Below, in pieces: positions 13,553 through 22,440 of a stretch of DNA of 64,000 nt. The first letter of the stretch is position 1. Every line of letters begins with the position of its first letter. The position numbers and the translations under genes are program-made. A model generated the notes under the pieces. It was not told where the DNA came from. It searched no databases and saw only the letters and a list, made by a program, of their open reading frames with translations. This DNA comes from RZZS01 sp964498755 (GTDB lineage: Bacteria > Pseudomonadota > Alphaproteobacteria > Micavibrionales > Micavibrionaceae). Location: the NCBI GenBank assembly GCA_964498755.1, contig CAZCIB010000005.1, positions 1 through 64,000 of the forward strand, read 5' to 3'.

Positions 13553-15061
13553 ATGCAGATTCTTCAAAACCACGCATTCAAGCCGCGAAGTTTCGACGAC
13601 CCTGAAAAAGCCTTTGAGGCGGTCAGGGAGATATACGAGCATAACGTCGCTTATCTGCGGGAAAAGTACGAAGAGTTCACTAGGGGGCAGCTGACAGACG
13701 CGCGCGTGACGGCGTATTACCCCTATATCAAGATCATTTCGCCAAATTCCAGCCGCGCCGATACGCGGCTGTCATACGGATTCGTTTCGAAGCCAGGAGA
13801 GTACGTCGCAACGCTCACAGCGCCGCATATTTTTGATCATTACTACATAGAGCAAATGCGTTTGCTGATGACCAATCATCAGGCTCCCGTTGAGGTGGGC
13901 GTGAGCGAGACGCCGATCCCGATTCATTTCGCGCTCGGGGAAAGTTATTACCCGGAACAGGAACTGCCGCCGGACTTGTCGCCGCGGGTGCCGGAAATCT
14001 TTAACGTGCCGCAGCTGGGCGAGATGGACGACGCCGTGGCGAACGGCGCTTACTCCATGAAGCCGGGGGTTCCGGGCCCGCTTTCGCTCTTTACCGCGCC
14101 GCGCGTGGATTTGAGTCTGATGCGTCTCAGGCATTATTGCGGGACGAGCGCCGAGCATTTCCAGAATTTCGTGATTTTTACGAATTACCAGTTTTATATC
14201 GACGAGTTTGTGAAAATCTGCCGCGATATCATGGCGCCGACGGACCATGCCGATCTCAAGGCGGAGCGCAGTCAGTACACGGCTTTCGTCGAGCCCGGCA
14301 ACCGCGTGACCGTGAACAGAAATCTAAAAAATCCCGGCGAGGACGAGGCGGGGACGGTAATGGCGCGCCTGCCGCAAATGCCGGCCTATCACCTGAAAAT
14401 GAAAAACGGGGCAGGGATTACGATGGTCAATATCGGCATCGGCCCCTCGAACGCCAAGACGATTACCGACCATATCGCCGTCCTCAGGCCGCATTGCTGG
14501 CTGATGCTCGGCCATTGCGCGGGCCTCAGGAATTCGCAAGGGTTAGGGGACTATGTGCTTGCGCATGGTTACCTGCGGCAGGACAACGTGATGTATCACG
14601 ACCTGCACCCGAGCATTCCCATTCCGCCGCTCTCGGAAATCCAGCTCGCCCTTGAAAAGGCCGTGGCCACCGTGACGGGGTATCAGGGCTATGATTTAAA
14701 AAAGATCATGCGGACCGGGACGGTTGCGACGATAGACGACCGCAACTGGGAGCTTAGGCCCTCAACCTTCCAGACCCAGCGTTTCAGTCAGAGCCGCGCG
14801 ATTGCGCTCGACATGGAATCCGGCACAATCGCCGCGAACGGATTCCGGTTTCGCGTGCCTTACGGGACGCTGCTCTGCGTGTCGGACAAGCCGCTGCACG
14901 GCCAGTTAAAGCTTCCCGGCATGGCCGACGCCTTTTACCGCGAGCGCGTCGAGCAGCACTTGCAGATCGGTTTGCTGGCCATGGCGCTCCTGCGCGATAT
15001 CGGCCCGGAACGCCTGCATAGCCGGAAACTCCGCAGTTTCAACGAGGTTGCGTTTTTGTAA
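13553..15061 (+). CDS. amn: AMP nucleosidase
   Basis: Hydrolyses AMP to adenine and ribose 5-phosphate. The 502-residue length fits the family. It has the N-terminal AMN domain (FDDPEKAFEAVREIYEHNV near the start, YYPYIKI) and a C-terminal nucleoside-phosphorylase-like domain with MVNIGIGPSNAKTITDHIA and LMLGHCAGLRNSQGLGDYVL, then ALDMESGTIAANGFRFRVPY near the end. That last Met-Glu-Ser motif is the phosphorylase-fold substrate site. It starts one base after the ftsY stop. The downstream convergent gene is a Phd-like antitoxin. Confidence 0.93.
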   Translation: MQILQNHAFKPRSFDDPEKAFEAVREIYEHNVAYLREKYEEFTRGQLTDARVTAYYPYIKIISPNSSRADTRLSYGFVSKPGEYVATLTAPHIFDHYYIEQMRLLMTNHQAPVEVGVSETPIPIHFALGESYYPEQELPPDLSPRVPEIFNVPQLGEMDDAVANGAYSMKPGVPGPLSLFTAPRVDLSLMRLRHYCGTSAEHFQNFVIFTNYQFYIDEFVKICRDIMAPTDHADLKAERSQYTAFVEPGNRVTVNRNLKNPGEDEAGTVMARLPQMPAYHLKMKNGAGITMVNIGIGPSNAKTITDHIAVLRPHCWLMLGHCAGLRNSQGLGDYVLAHGYLRQDNVMYHDLHPSIPIPPLSEIQLALEKAVATVTGYQGYDLKKIMRTGTVATIDDRNWELRPSTFQTQRFSQSRAIALDMESGTIAANGFRFRVPYGTLLCVSDKPLHGQLKLPGMADAFYRERVEQHLQIGLLAMALLRDIGPERLHSRKLRSFNEVAFL

Positions 15062-15068
15062 ACCGGCC

Positions 15069-15245
15069 TTAGTCCTGCTTACCGGGCGGTTTTTTCATCG
15101 AAACGAACAGCCCGACGGGTTTCTTGCGGCGGCATAGAACGATGGCCCGCGCCTCGCCGGACTCCAGCATGCGCACGTACCGCGCCAGGTTGGTTTTAAG
15201 CTCGTGCATGGAGGTATGCAGATAGCCGTCTTTGTCGATCAACAC
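15069..15245 (-). CDS. Solitary Phd/YefM-like antitoxin
   Basis: Short protein of about 58 residues with the Phd/YefM core HELKTNLARYVRMLESGEAR, then AIVLCRRKKPVGLFV. This is the DNA-binding N-domain of type II antitoxins. I chose the GTG at 15245 because GAGAGG lies 6 bases upstream. The frame is open back to 15356, but that part runs into a repeat hairpin. An ATG at 15209 would remove part of the domain. No toxin gene is adjacent, so it is an orphan antitoxin or regulator, possibly a remnant. Confidence 0.55.
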   Translation of the reverse strand: MLIDKDGYLHTSMHELKTNLARYVRMLESGEARAIVLCRRKKPVGLFVSMKKPPGKQD

Positions 15246-15344
15246 GACAAACCTCTCTTTCTGTTTCGGGTTACTTTTGTGATATGTGAAGAGTAACGGG
15301 CCCGTTAAACGGACTAAGTCCGGTTTTTTTTGCGTTTCCAAAAA

Positions 15345-15383
15345 GGGGACACACACTTTTTTGCTTTAAAAGCGTGTGTCCCC
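15345..15383. repeat. GGGGACACAC hairpin repeat
   Basis: Inverted repeat with 16-base arms at 15345-15360 and 15368-15383 (one mismatch) and a T-rich loop. A related 10-bp version, GGGCGCACAC/GTGTGCGCCC, is at 22675-22705. From 15384 to 15510 I see no gene. Confidence 0.7.
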
Positions 15384-15510
15384 GGAAAGCCCGATTGGCG
15401 CCAGGCGCAAAAAAAACGGCGCGGATTTTATCCGGCCGCAACTCGGGCGCTGATCTGATGAGCCTATCAGAAAACGGCGCATTTGTCACATACAGCCGGA
15501 TACAACAACA

Positions 15511-15730
15511 GGGGAATCGCGTGAAGTTATGAAATATATCTGCTTAAGATATTGTTTATAAATAATTGTCATCCCGAACGCGAAGCGGAGGGATCTGTGT
15601 AAAATGGATTCTACACAGATTTCTCGCAGCAGCCTGTCCCCGCGAAGGCGGGGGCTCGAAATGACAAACATATATAAATCAATGCATTAAAGGCTCTTTG
15701 CAAATATTCATAACTTCACGCGATTACCCC
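15511..15730. mobile_element. MITE-like element with 27-base terminal inverted repeats
   Basis: The termini GGGGAATCGCGTGAAGTTAT (15511-15537) and the inverse at 15703-15730 match over about 26 bases with one indel. Inside is a second palindrome of the GTCATCCCG family (15568-15667). The string GGATACA occurs near the left end (15498-15504) and immediately at the right end (15731-15737), possibly a degraded target duplication. It has no transposase and no credible gene. Confidence 0.6.
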
Positions 15731-15787
15731 GGATACACAAAGGGACGCGAAGATCGCATCCCTCTTTAAAGCCTATGCGCTGGGGCT

Positions 15788-16069
15788 TTAAACGCTGATA
15801 TCTACCAGAGAGCCGCGCCCGCCGCCAGAAGTCGGCTGGCTTTCCGCTGCGGAAGCCTGCTGGACGGGCTGGCCGCCTTGCCGGTCCTGCGCGCTAACGC
15901 TTGTTTCCTGCGTATTGCTGACAGGCGCGCCAGGTTCGCGCTGAATAACGTTATCCTGCTGTTGCTGGTTTTGCTGTTGCAGCGCGCCTGATTGCTGCGG
16001 ATTTGCCGCCGCTGGCTGCGTCGCCGTTGTTACCGTATTCGCCTGAAACCCGGAAATTGGTCCAACCAT
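15788..16069 (-). CDS. Hypothetical Gln-rich low-complexity protein
   Basis: A 93-residue protein that I do not recognise: MVGPISGFQANTVTTATQPA, then a Gln/Asn-rich stretch (SGALQQQNQQQQDNVIQ) and a Ser/Gly-rich end closing GRGSLVDISV. The ATG at 16069 has AAGGGA about 8 bases upstream. It has no signal peptide or membrane segment and is likely disordered. The hydrophobic end RGSLVDISV could be a short sorting or binding motif. It is divergent from the DUF2336 gene. Confidence 0.65.
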   Translation of the reverse strand: MVGPISGFQANTVTTATQPAAANPQQSGALQQQNQQQQDNVIQREPGAPVSNTQETSVSAQDRQGGQPVQQASAAESQPTSGGGRGSLVDISV

Positions 16070-16314
16070 AACAAATCCCTTCCAGTCTTATTGAACTCCA
16101 ACTCCTAATATAACACGCATTCCTTAAAAAGTCCTTTTTTTTTATGAGAGCGCCACACGCATGCGCAGGAAATATACGCAACATTGTTACGGTTAAATGG
16201 CGCTTTTTAACGGTTTCGTAAATCTTTTGGGTTATGAAATGTATTAAGGTCATTGTTTTGTCTGAGCCCTAAAAAAACAGAAACGGGCAAGGGCAGAATA
16301 GCAGGGGTAAAAAA

Positions 16315-17442
16315 ATGCTGGATAACGAAACATCCCGCGTTGCGCCGCTTCTGGTGCAGCTCTACGACAGTCACAAGCTCTACGCGCTGGCAAGAGATTC
16401 CAGTGATCCCGCGCGCCGCGAGCTGTCCGGCATTATTCTCGATTTGTTCCAGAGCGATTTGAGCGCGCGCGAGGCCGAGCTTATTTCCGACGTGCTGATC
16501 AATCTGATGCGCCAGATAGAGATCGACTTGCGCGCGGCTATGGCAGAAAAGCTGGCAAGACTGGATAATATCCCCTTACGGGTTATCCTTTTTCTCGCCG
16601 CAGACGAGATCAATGTCGCCGAGCATGTCCTGCTGCACAGCCCGGTCTTAAATGATCTAGATCTGCTTTACATCATACAATCGCAGGGGCCGGAATACTG
16701 GCGGGCGATTGCGCAACGCCAAAAGCTCGCCAGCCAGGTTGTTAGCGTCCTCGCGGAGACGCGCGATCTGGTCACGCTTAAAAATCTGGCGGGCAATGAC
16801 AATATTTCACTGACGGAGAAAGCGTACGGCGTGATCGGAGAATTTGCGGAAAGCCATGCTGATCTGGCGGAAATCACTGTGCGCCGGGAAGACGTGCCGT
16901 CTGAGTTGGCCGTGCGTCTTTATCGCATTGTCGGTCATGAAATTAAAAGCCGCATAACGACCCGCTTTCCACAAGTTAAGGCATCTGTTGAAAAATCCTA
17001 CAGGGAAGCCGTTATAGATATGGTTGAAAGCGCGGAGGCGCCGCGGGACGCCTTCCTGCCCGACGAGTCGCAAATCAACGCCGCGTTTGCCGCGCGCGAC
17101 GCAGGGACGCTTGGCCTGCCGTCGATGCTTGAAACATTGCGCGCTGGAAATATCCGGTCTTTTATTGCCCAGTGCGCGGTTTACACAGGATTAGCATGCC
17201 AGACAGTCGCTGAAATCCTGAGACAGGAAAACGGGCAGGGACTTGCCGTTTTATGCCGGGCAAGAGATATCAACAAGTCAGATTTTCTGACGATTTTTCT
17301 CCTGACGGGACGGATCAGGAAGGCCGAGAAAATCGTCAGCAAGACTACAATGACGCGCGCGCTCGGCTACTATGACCGGATCAGCAAGCCGCTGGCCGAG
17401 CGGATTATGAGGAATTCACAGCAGTCAGTTGGCAGTTTTTAG
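16315..17442 (+). CDS. DUF2336 domain protein
   Basis: A 375-residue all-helical protein of the alphaproteobacterial DUF2336 family, whose function is not established. Visible family features are RVAPLLVQLYDSHKLYALAR near the start, REAELISDVLINLMRQIEID, and HEAT-like helical repeats such as PLRVILFLAADEINVAEHVL. It ends with TRALGYYDRISKPLAERIMR. AGGGG precedes the ATG. The last residues (QQSVGSF) and the TAG are encoded by a CAGTTGGCAGT-type repeat, so the native C-terminus has been replaced or extended by repeat DNA. Confidence 0.85.
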   Translation: MLDNETSRVAPLLVQLYDSHKLYALARDSSDPARRELSGIILDLFQSDLSAREAELISDVLINLMRQIEIDLRAAMAEKLARLDNIPLRVILFLAADEINVAEHVLLHSPVLNDLDLLYIIQSQGPEYWRAIAQRQKLASQVVSVLAETRDLVTLKNLAGNDNISLTEKAYGVIGEFAESHADLAEITVRREDVPSELAVRLYRIVGHEIKSRITTRFPQVKASVEKSYREAVIDMVESAEAPRDAFLPDESQINAAFAARDAGTLGLPSMLETLRAGNIRSFIAQCAVYTGLACQTVAEILRQENGQGLAVLCRARDINKSDFLTIFLLTGRIRKAEKIVSKTTMTRALGYYDRISKPLAERIMRNSQQSVGSF

Positions 17443-17525
17443 TAGGCAGTAGGCAGTTTTCAGCAGGCAGTTGGCGGTCGATGGTCTTACTGCCAACTAC
17501 CAACTACCAACTACCAACTACCAAC
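17421..17525. repeat. CAGTTGGCAGTAGG microrepeat palindrome between DUF2336 gene and pgk
   Basis: Left arm of CAGTTGGCAGT/TAGGCAG units from 17421 to about 17475 and right arm of CCAACTACCAACTACC units from about 17490 to 17525, mutually inverted. It fills the gap between two convergent genes and contributes the last codons and the stop of the DUF2336 gene. Confidence 0.8.
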
Positions 17526-17530
17526 AAGAT

Positions 17531-18736
17531 TCACGCCGCCCTGGCTCTTGCGCTCAGCGCAGCGACGCCGGGCAGGCTTTTGCCTTCCAGCCATTCCAGA
17601 AACGCCCCGCCGGCCGTCGAAACATAGGTGAACTGATCGATAACGCCCGCGTTTTCCAGCGCCGATACCGTGTCTCCACCGCCTGCGACGCTTGTGATCT
17701 GGCCGGATTGCGTGAGTTCGGCGACTTTCTGCGCTATCTCGTTCGTGCCCTTGTCGAACGGTTTCATTTCAAAAACGCCCATTGGCCCGTTCCAGAGCAC
17801 GGTTTTACATTCTTCAAGGATTTCATTGATATTGCGGATCGTCTCGGGCCCGATATCGAGGGACTCTTTGTCGTCCGGCATGGTCTCGCTGGAAACGATA
17901 TCAAATGGCGCGTTCTCGCGGAATTCCGAGACTATCACGCGGTCGATCGGGAGCACGATGCGGCAGCGGTTATCTTCCGCCGTTTTCATGATCTCGCGCG
18001 CCTCTTCAGCCATGTCTTTCTCGCAAAGCGATTTGCCGACTTCAATGCCCTTGGCGAACATGAAAGTATTCGCCATGCCGCCGCCAAGTATCAGATAATC
18101 CGTTTTCTTAACAAGATTGTTTAAGACGCTAAGCTTGGTTGATATTTTTGCGCCGCCGACGACGGCCGCGACGGGCTTTTGCGGGTCTTCCAGCGCTTTG
18201 GTCAGCGCGTCGATCTCGGCCTGCATCATGAACCCGGCGGCCGTGGGCAGCAGATGCGCCAGACCTTCCGTAGAGGCGTGGGCGCGGTGCGCCGCCGAAA
18301 ATGCATCGTTGACGTAGACGTCGCCGATTTCCGCGAGTTGTTTGGTGAATTCCGGATCGTTCTTTTCCTCGCCCGCGTGAAAGCGCAGGTTTTCCAGTAA
18401 CCCGATCTGGCCGGGCTGCAGGCCCTTCGCAAGGTCTTTCGCAGGCGCGCCGACGCAGTCTTCGGCGAACTGAACCGGGTAGCCCCATTGTTTTTCGAGA
18501 ACTTCCGGCAGGAACGAAAGAGAAAATTCGGGCTTGCGCTCGCCCTTTGGTCTGCCGAAATGCGAGAGAAGAATCGTTTTCGCGCCTTTTTCGCTCAGGT
18601 ATTCGATCGTGTCCTTCAGGCGGTCGATGCGCGTCGTGTCCGTAACCGCGCCGTCCTGATACGGAACGTTAAGGTCGGCGCGTAACAGGACTGTTTTATT
18701 ATTTAAATCAAGATCTTTAAGCGTGTTGTATTCCAT
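17531..18736 (-). CDS. pgk: Phosphoglycerate kinase
   Basis: Glycolytic enzyme making ATP from 1,3-bisphosphoglycerate. The 401 residues are standard. N-domain: KTVLLRADLNVPYQDG at about 14-29, then LLSHFGRPKGERKPEFSL; C-domain: VGGAKISTKLSVL, LGGGMANTFMFAKG, WNGPMGVFE and VAGGGDTVSAL. The Ala-rich end ARARAA is unremarkable. It stands alone on the minus strand with a proline iminopeptidase gene 28 bases upstream. The downstream side is a microrepeat palindrome. Confidence 0.97.
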   Translation of the reverse strand: MEYNTLKDLDLNNKTVLLRADLNVPYQDGAVTDTTRIDRLKDTIEYLSEKGAKTILLSHFGRPKGERKPEFSLSFLPEVLEKQWGYPVQFAEDCVGAPAKDLAKGLQPGQIGLLENLRFHAGEEKNDPEFTKQLAEIGDVYVNDAFSAAHRAHASTEGLAHLLPTAAGFMMQAEIDALTKALEDPQKPVAAVVGGAKISTKLSVLNNLVKKTDYLILGGGMANTFMFAKGIEVGKSLCEKDMAEEAREIMKTAEDNRCRIVLPIDRVIVSEFRENAPFDIVSSETMPDDKESLDIGPETIRNINEILEECKTVLWNGPMGVFEMKPFDKGTNEIAQKVAELTQSGQITSVAGGGDTVSALENAGVIDQFTYVSTAGGAFLEWLEGKSLPGVAALSARARAA

Positions 18737-18764
18737 GGTTTGATCCTCTCTGTGTCTCGGGCGG

Positions 18765-19745
18765 TTAGCCGTATCGCTTCATCGACTCGCTCGCCTCTAT
18801 TAAACGCGATCTCAGGCCGGGATCAAGCGATGAATGCCCGGCGTCCGGCACGATAAACATATGGGATCCCGGCCAGGCTTTGTGAAGCTTGTAGGCGGAT
18901 TCAATCGGGCAGATCATGTCGAAGCGGCCATGGACGATGACGCCGGGCACGCCTGCGAGTTTATGCGCCTGTTTCAGAAGGCTGTTTTCAGGGGCAATGA
19001 CCTGATTTCTGAAATAATGCGCCTCGATCCGCGCGATGGTCAGCGCATGCCGGCGTTCTTCCGGGGTCTCTATGATCTCCGTTTCACCGCCCATGGAGGC
19101 GCAGGAGCCTTCGTACTGGCACCACTGCAGCGCCGCGTCCATTTGCACGGACTCGTCGTCCGTCTCTAAAAGGCGCTTGCAATAGGCTTCCATTAAGTTA
19201 TCGCGTTCGTTCTCGGGGATATGTCCGACAAAACGCTCGCGCACTTCCGGGTAAAATTTCCCCATGCCGTGCAGGAACCAGTCGATTTCGCTCTGTTCGA
19301 ACAGGAATATGCCGCGCAGAACCATGCCAAGGCAGTTTTCCGGGTAATTTACCCCGTAAGCCAGACCGAGCGTCGAGCCCCATGATCCGCCGAAGAGATG
19401 CCATTTTTTAACATTTAAATGCGCGCGCAGCTTTTCCATGTCTTCTATCAGATGCGCCAGCGTATTGTCTTTGAGCTCGCCAAGCGGCGTGGATCGGCCC
19501 GCGCCGCGCTGATCGAATATAATGATGCGGTAGTGATCCGGGTCAAAAAAGCGCCTGTGCTTGGGCGAGGCGCCCGCGCCCGGCCCGCCGTGCAACAGAA
19601 CGACCGGGACGCCGTCGGGGTTGCCGCTCTGCTCCCAGTACAGCTGATGCCCGGAGCCGACGTCGAGATAGCCGGTCGCATACGGCTCGATTTCGGGGAA
19701 CAGGTCGAGGAGGGTGTCGTCTTGCATGGATTGTTCCGGTTTCAT
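18765..19745 (-). CDS. pip: Proline iminopeptidase
   Basis: Alpha/beta-hydrolase (peptidase S33) that removes N-terminal proline from peptides. The 326-residue product has the oxyanion motif VVLLHGGPGAGASP at about 47-60, the DQRGAGRSTP strand at about 78-87, the nucleophile elbow GGSWGSTLGLAYG with Ser at about 120, and the late Asp/His region GRFDMICP and PDAGHSSLDPG. There is no signal peptide, so it is cytoplasmic. Its start overlaps the stop of the upstream SNase-like gene as ATGA. Confidence 0.94.
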   Translation of the reverse strand: MKPEQSMQDDTLLDLFPEIEPYATGYLDVGSGHQLYWEQSGNPDGVPVVLLHGGPGAGASPKHRRFFDPDHYRIIIFDQRGAGRSTPLGELKDNTLAHLIEDMEKLRAHLNVKKWHLFGGSWGSTLGLAYGVNYPENCLGMVLRGIFLFEQSEIDWFLHGMGKFYPEVRERFVGHIPENERDNLMEAYCKRLLETDDESVQMDAALQWCQYEGSCASMGGETEIIETPEERRHALTIARIEAHYFRNQVIAPENSLLKQAHKLAGVPGVIVHGRFDMICPIESAYKLHKAWPGSHMFIVPDAGHSSLDPGLRSRLIEASESMKRYG

Positions 19746-20644
19746 TCTTGAGAAACTATCGGCGAGTCCGTGCCCTGTAAAGACTTATCCGGAAACTCGA
19801 CCGCTTGCGGGAACGCAAGGTCCATAAACGGCCCGTTCCATGAGCGCAGCCAGCCGCGTACGCGTATATGCCTGTTGTTCCAGTCCATCGGGTTCAGGTC
19901 CTCGGCGAGAAATTTGCGCCTGTCGGCGGCTTCAATGCCAACCGTCAGGTCCGTACGCCAGTCAGGTCCGAAGTTCAGGTAAATGCGGTTGCGCACAGTC
20001 GCGACGTTTTTGACCGTGCCCTCGATGATCTGAAAACCTTCGCGCGCTTCCAGCGCCGTTTCAGGCGTCAGGATGCTGTAAGAGTCTTCCGACCAGAGCC
20101 CGGCGCCTTTTTGCCGCGCCTGTTTTTCGCGTTCATAAAGCTGCTCCGCCATTTCCGGGTTGTTTGGCGTCACGCGCACCCGCGCCAGACCTTGCGCGAC
20201 GAGCGCGCCCTGCGCCCAGATATTTTTGTTATCAAGATAAAGATGCCCCAGCATATGGCCCATACGGTTCATCCGGCCTTTGTCGCTGTTGGGCGTTTGA
20301 TAGAGCGAGACAGGCTGGCCTTCGAAATGTTCCTTGAGATAGGACATGGCGGCAACGCTGTACGCGCCCGGGTTTTCCGGATCGCTGTCTGGAAAGTCAA
20401 GCCCGGTCAGGGTGAGCGCGCGCCCGTCGGCAAGCGTTAAGGTCCGGTTGTCGATGACGTTGCGAACCGTGACGCGTTTCGGCCCGGTCATGCCGGTGAA
20501 GTCCGGCGGCGGAAAATCGCTCGGCGCCGCGGTCTGTTCCGGGTTCTGTTCCGCGTTTTTTTGGGGGACGTTTTCCTGCGCATGCGCATTTGCAAACGCA
20601 AAAAAACTGGCGATCAGCAAGAAAAAGATTATTTTGTGTGTCAT
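19742..20644 (-). CDS. Secreted SNase-like (thermonuclease-fold) protein, probably non-catalytic
   Basis: The start MTHKIIFFLLIASFFAFANA at 20644 is a signal peptide, so upstream codons to 20692 are not used. The domain at about 55-175 follows the staphylococcal nuclease fold: VIDNRTLTLADGRALTLTGLD, then KGRMNRMGHMLGHLYLDNKN and ARVRVTPN with GAGLW. A second OB-like segment (GTVKNVATVRNRIYLNFG) follows, as in other thermonuclease-family proteins. Metal and catalytic positions look altered (IDGDT to IDNRT; the usual Arg before GID is Thr; YGR to MGH), so nuclease activity is doubtful. Overlap with pip indicates one transcript. Confidence 0.8.
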   Translation of the reverse strand: MTHKIIFFLLIASFFAFANAHAQENVPQKNAEQNPEQTAAPSDFPPPDFTGMTGPKRVTVRNVIDNRTLTLADGRALTLTGLDFPDSDPENPGAYSVAAMSYLKEHFEGQPVSLYQTPNSDKGRMNRMGHMLGHLYLDNKNIWAQGALVAQGLARVRVTPNNPEMAEQLYEREKQARQKGAGLWSEDSYSILTPETALEAREGFQIIEGTVKNVATVRNRIYLNFGPDWRTDLTVGIEAADRRKFLAEDLNPMDWNNRHIRVRGWLRSWNGPFMDLAFPQAVEFPDKSLQGTDSPIVSQE

Positions 20645-20691
20645 GCGTGGAATTTGAACGAGCCCGCGCTTGTTTGCAACCGGGAAATTCA

Positions 20692-20907
20692 AGCCGCGAA
20701 GGGATGCGAATAAACATGGATCTACAGCGCGCGTTGCGCGCAGATATTTTAACTACAGAGTTAAACAAGAGATAAACAGAGGGGTTTCGCGCAAACTGAT
20801 ATGTCTTTCTCAAAAAAAATTCTGTTTGTCTCTGCGGGCTCTGTAGTTATTAATCATGCGCTTCGCGCACAAGATACATTCGCGTTTATTCGCGCCCATC
20901 CGTGGTC
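20692..20907. repeat. Nested palindrome upstream of the M48 protease gene
   Basis: Outer arms AAGCCGCGAAGGGATGCGAA-type (20692-20720) and inverse (20877-20907). Middle: short GC hairpins GCGCGCGTTGCGCGC (around 20727-20741) and GCGCTTCGCGC (around 20858-20869). Inner arms AACTACAGAGTTAAACAAGA-type (20751-20780) and inverse (20821-20848). The plan matches 8079-8256 but with a different inner microrepeat. The right end runs to within about 20 bases of the protease start. Confidence 0.85.
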
Positions 20908-20928
20908 AAAAAAGAAAAAGGATTTGGA

Positions 20929-22395
20929 ATGAAAAGTTTTGGAAATCTGACTCACAAGGTTTTATTGCCGGTTGCGGCTCTGGTCATGCTGGCAGCATGT
21001 TCTGTCAACCCCGCAACGGGAGAGCAGCAGTTCACCGCCTTTATGTCCCCGGCGCAGGAACAGCAGGTCGGCGCGCAGGAGCATAACAAGATCATCCGGA
21101 CCTTCGGCGTGTACGAGGATCAGTCCTTTAACGCCTATGTGAATCAGATCGGCCAGAAAGTCGCGCAGAATACGGAGCGCGGCGATGTGAATTACACGTT
21201 CACGGTACTGGACACGCAGATGGTCAACGCCTTTGCGCTGCCCGGCGGCTATATTTACGTTTCGCGCGGGCTTATGGCGCAGGCGAACAGCGAGGCCGAG
21301 CTCGCCGCCGTGATCGCCCACGAAATCGCGCACGTGACGGCAAGGCATTCGGCGGAGCGTTACTCGCAGGGCGTCCTGACGACGCTTGGCGCGGGGCTCA
21401 TTTCCGCCGCCACTGACAGCTCGCTCGCGTCACAGGCCGCCGGGATCGGCTCGAACCTTTATATCAAGTCCTATTCCCGCTCGCAGGAGCATCAGGCCGA
21501 CGAGCTCGGCGTACGCTATCTTCACCGCGCCGGTTACAGTACGGAGGCCATGGCGCAGTTCCTTGCGAATCTCCAGCAGCACAGCGCGTTTGAAGCGCGC
21601 TTAAGCGGGCGCGGCCAGCCGGGGGGCGTGTTCAACTATTTCTCGACGCACCCGGAAACAGGCGACCGCGTCCAGCAAAGCGTCAGCCATACGCGCGACT
21701 TCCCGCCGAATGCGGGCGTCGTCAATCGTGACGGTTACCTGCAAAGGCTGGACGGCGTGACATATGGTTACAGCGCGAAGCACGGCTTCGTGCGCGGCAA
21801 TGATTTCTGGCATCCGGATATGGGCTTTACGTTTTCCGTGCCGGACGATTTCACGATCAGCAACCAGCCGACGCAGGTTCTCGCAACCTCCCGCAGCGGC
21901 GCGGCGATTATCTTTGACGCGGGCGGCGCGCCGAGCGCGGTCGATCCCTATAACTACCTGACGCAAGTGTGGATGCAGGGCGAGCCGCTGCAAAACGCCG
22001 AGCGCATTACCATCAACGGCATGCAGGCCGCCTCCGCCGCCTTTACCGGCAATGTGAACGGCCGGCCGATGACGGTGCGGCTTGTGGCGATACAATGGGC
22101 GCCGGACCGGTTCTTCCGCTTCCAGATGGCGATACCGCAGGGCGCGGGGCAGGCTCTGGTCGAAGACCTTAAACGTACGACCTATAGTTTTCGCCGCATG
22201 ACCGCGAGTGAAAAACAGTCCATCCGGCCCTACCGTCTGGACATCGTGACGGCGGGCGCGGGCGATACCGTCGCAAGCCTTGCCAGGCGCATGGCGTTTG
22301 ACGACCTGAAGGAAGAGCGCTTTCGCGTCCTGAACAATTTGTCAGCTGGCGAGCAGGTCAGGGCAGGGCAGTTGTACAAGGTTGTGGTGGAGTAG
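20929..22395 (+). CDS. M48-family metalloprotease lipoprotein (BepA/YfgC-like)
   Basis: Periplasmic zinc protease of the BepA type, probably anchored as a lipoprotein: the signal peptide ends in MLAACSVNP with a lipobox Cys at about 24. The zinc site HEIAHVTARH is at about 130 and the third ligand region EHQADELGVRYL at about 188. The family role is outer-membrane protein quality control. The 488-residue length includes a C-terminal half with a beta domain (PDMGFTFSVPDDFTISNQPT) and a LysM-like end (GDTVASLARRM ... AGQLYKVVVE). The ATG at 20929 follows AAAAGGA. Confidence 0.92.
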   Translation: MKSFGNLTHKVLLPVAALVMLAACSVNPATGEQQFTAFMSPAQEQQVGAQEHNKIIRTFGVYEDQSFNAYVNQIGQKVAQNTERGDVNYTFTVLDTQMVNAFALPGGYIYVSRGLMAQANSEAELAAVIAHEIAHVTARHSAERYSQGVLTTLGAGLISAATDSSLASQAAGIGSNLYIKSYSRSQEHQADELGVRYLHRAGYSTEAMAQFLANLQQHSAFEARLSGRGQPGGVFNYFSTHPETGDRVQQSVSHTRDFPPNAGVVNRDGYLQRLDGVTYGYSAKHGFVRGNDFWHPDMGFTFSVPDDFTISNQPTQVLATSRSGAAIIFDAGGAPSAVDPYNYLTQVWMQGEPLQNAERITINGMQAASAAFTGNVNGRPMTVRLVAIQWAPDRFFRFQMAIPQGAGQALVEDLKRTTYSFRRMTASEKQSIRPYRLDIVTAGAGDTVASLARRMAFDDLKEERFRVLNNLSAGEQVRAGQLYKVVVE

Positions 22396-22440
22396 GGAAT
22401 TCGTCAGAAGGGCGTGGCAAGCGTTTGCGGATTTTTATAT

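Noticed and set aside
15486..15671. Short frame inside the MITE-like element
   Set aside because: Translation of repeat sequence with no ribosome site.
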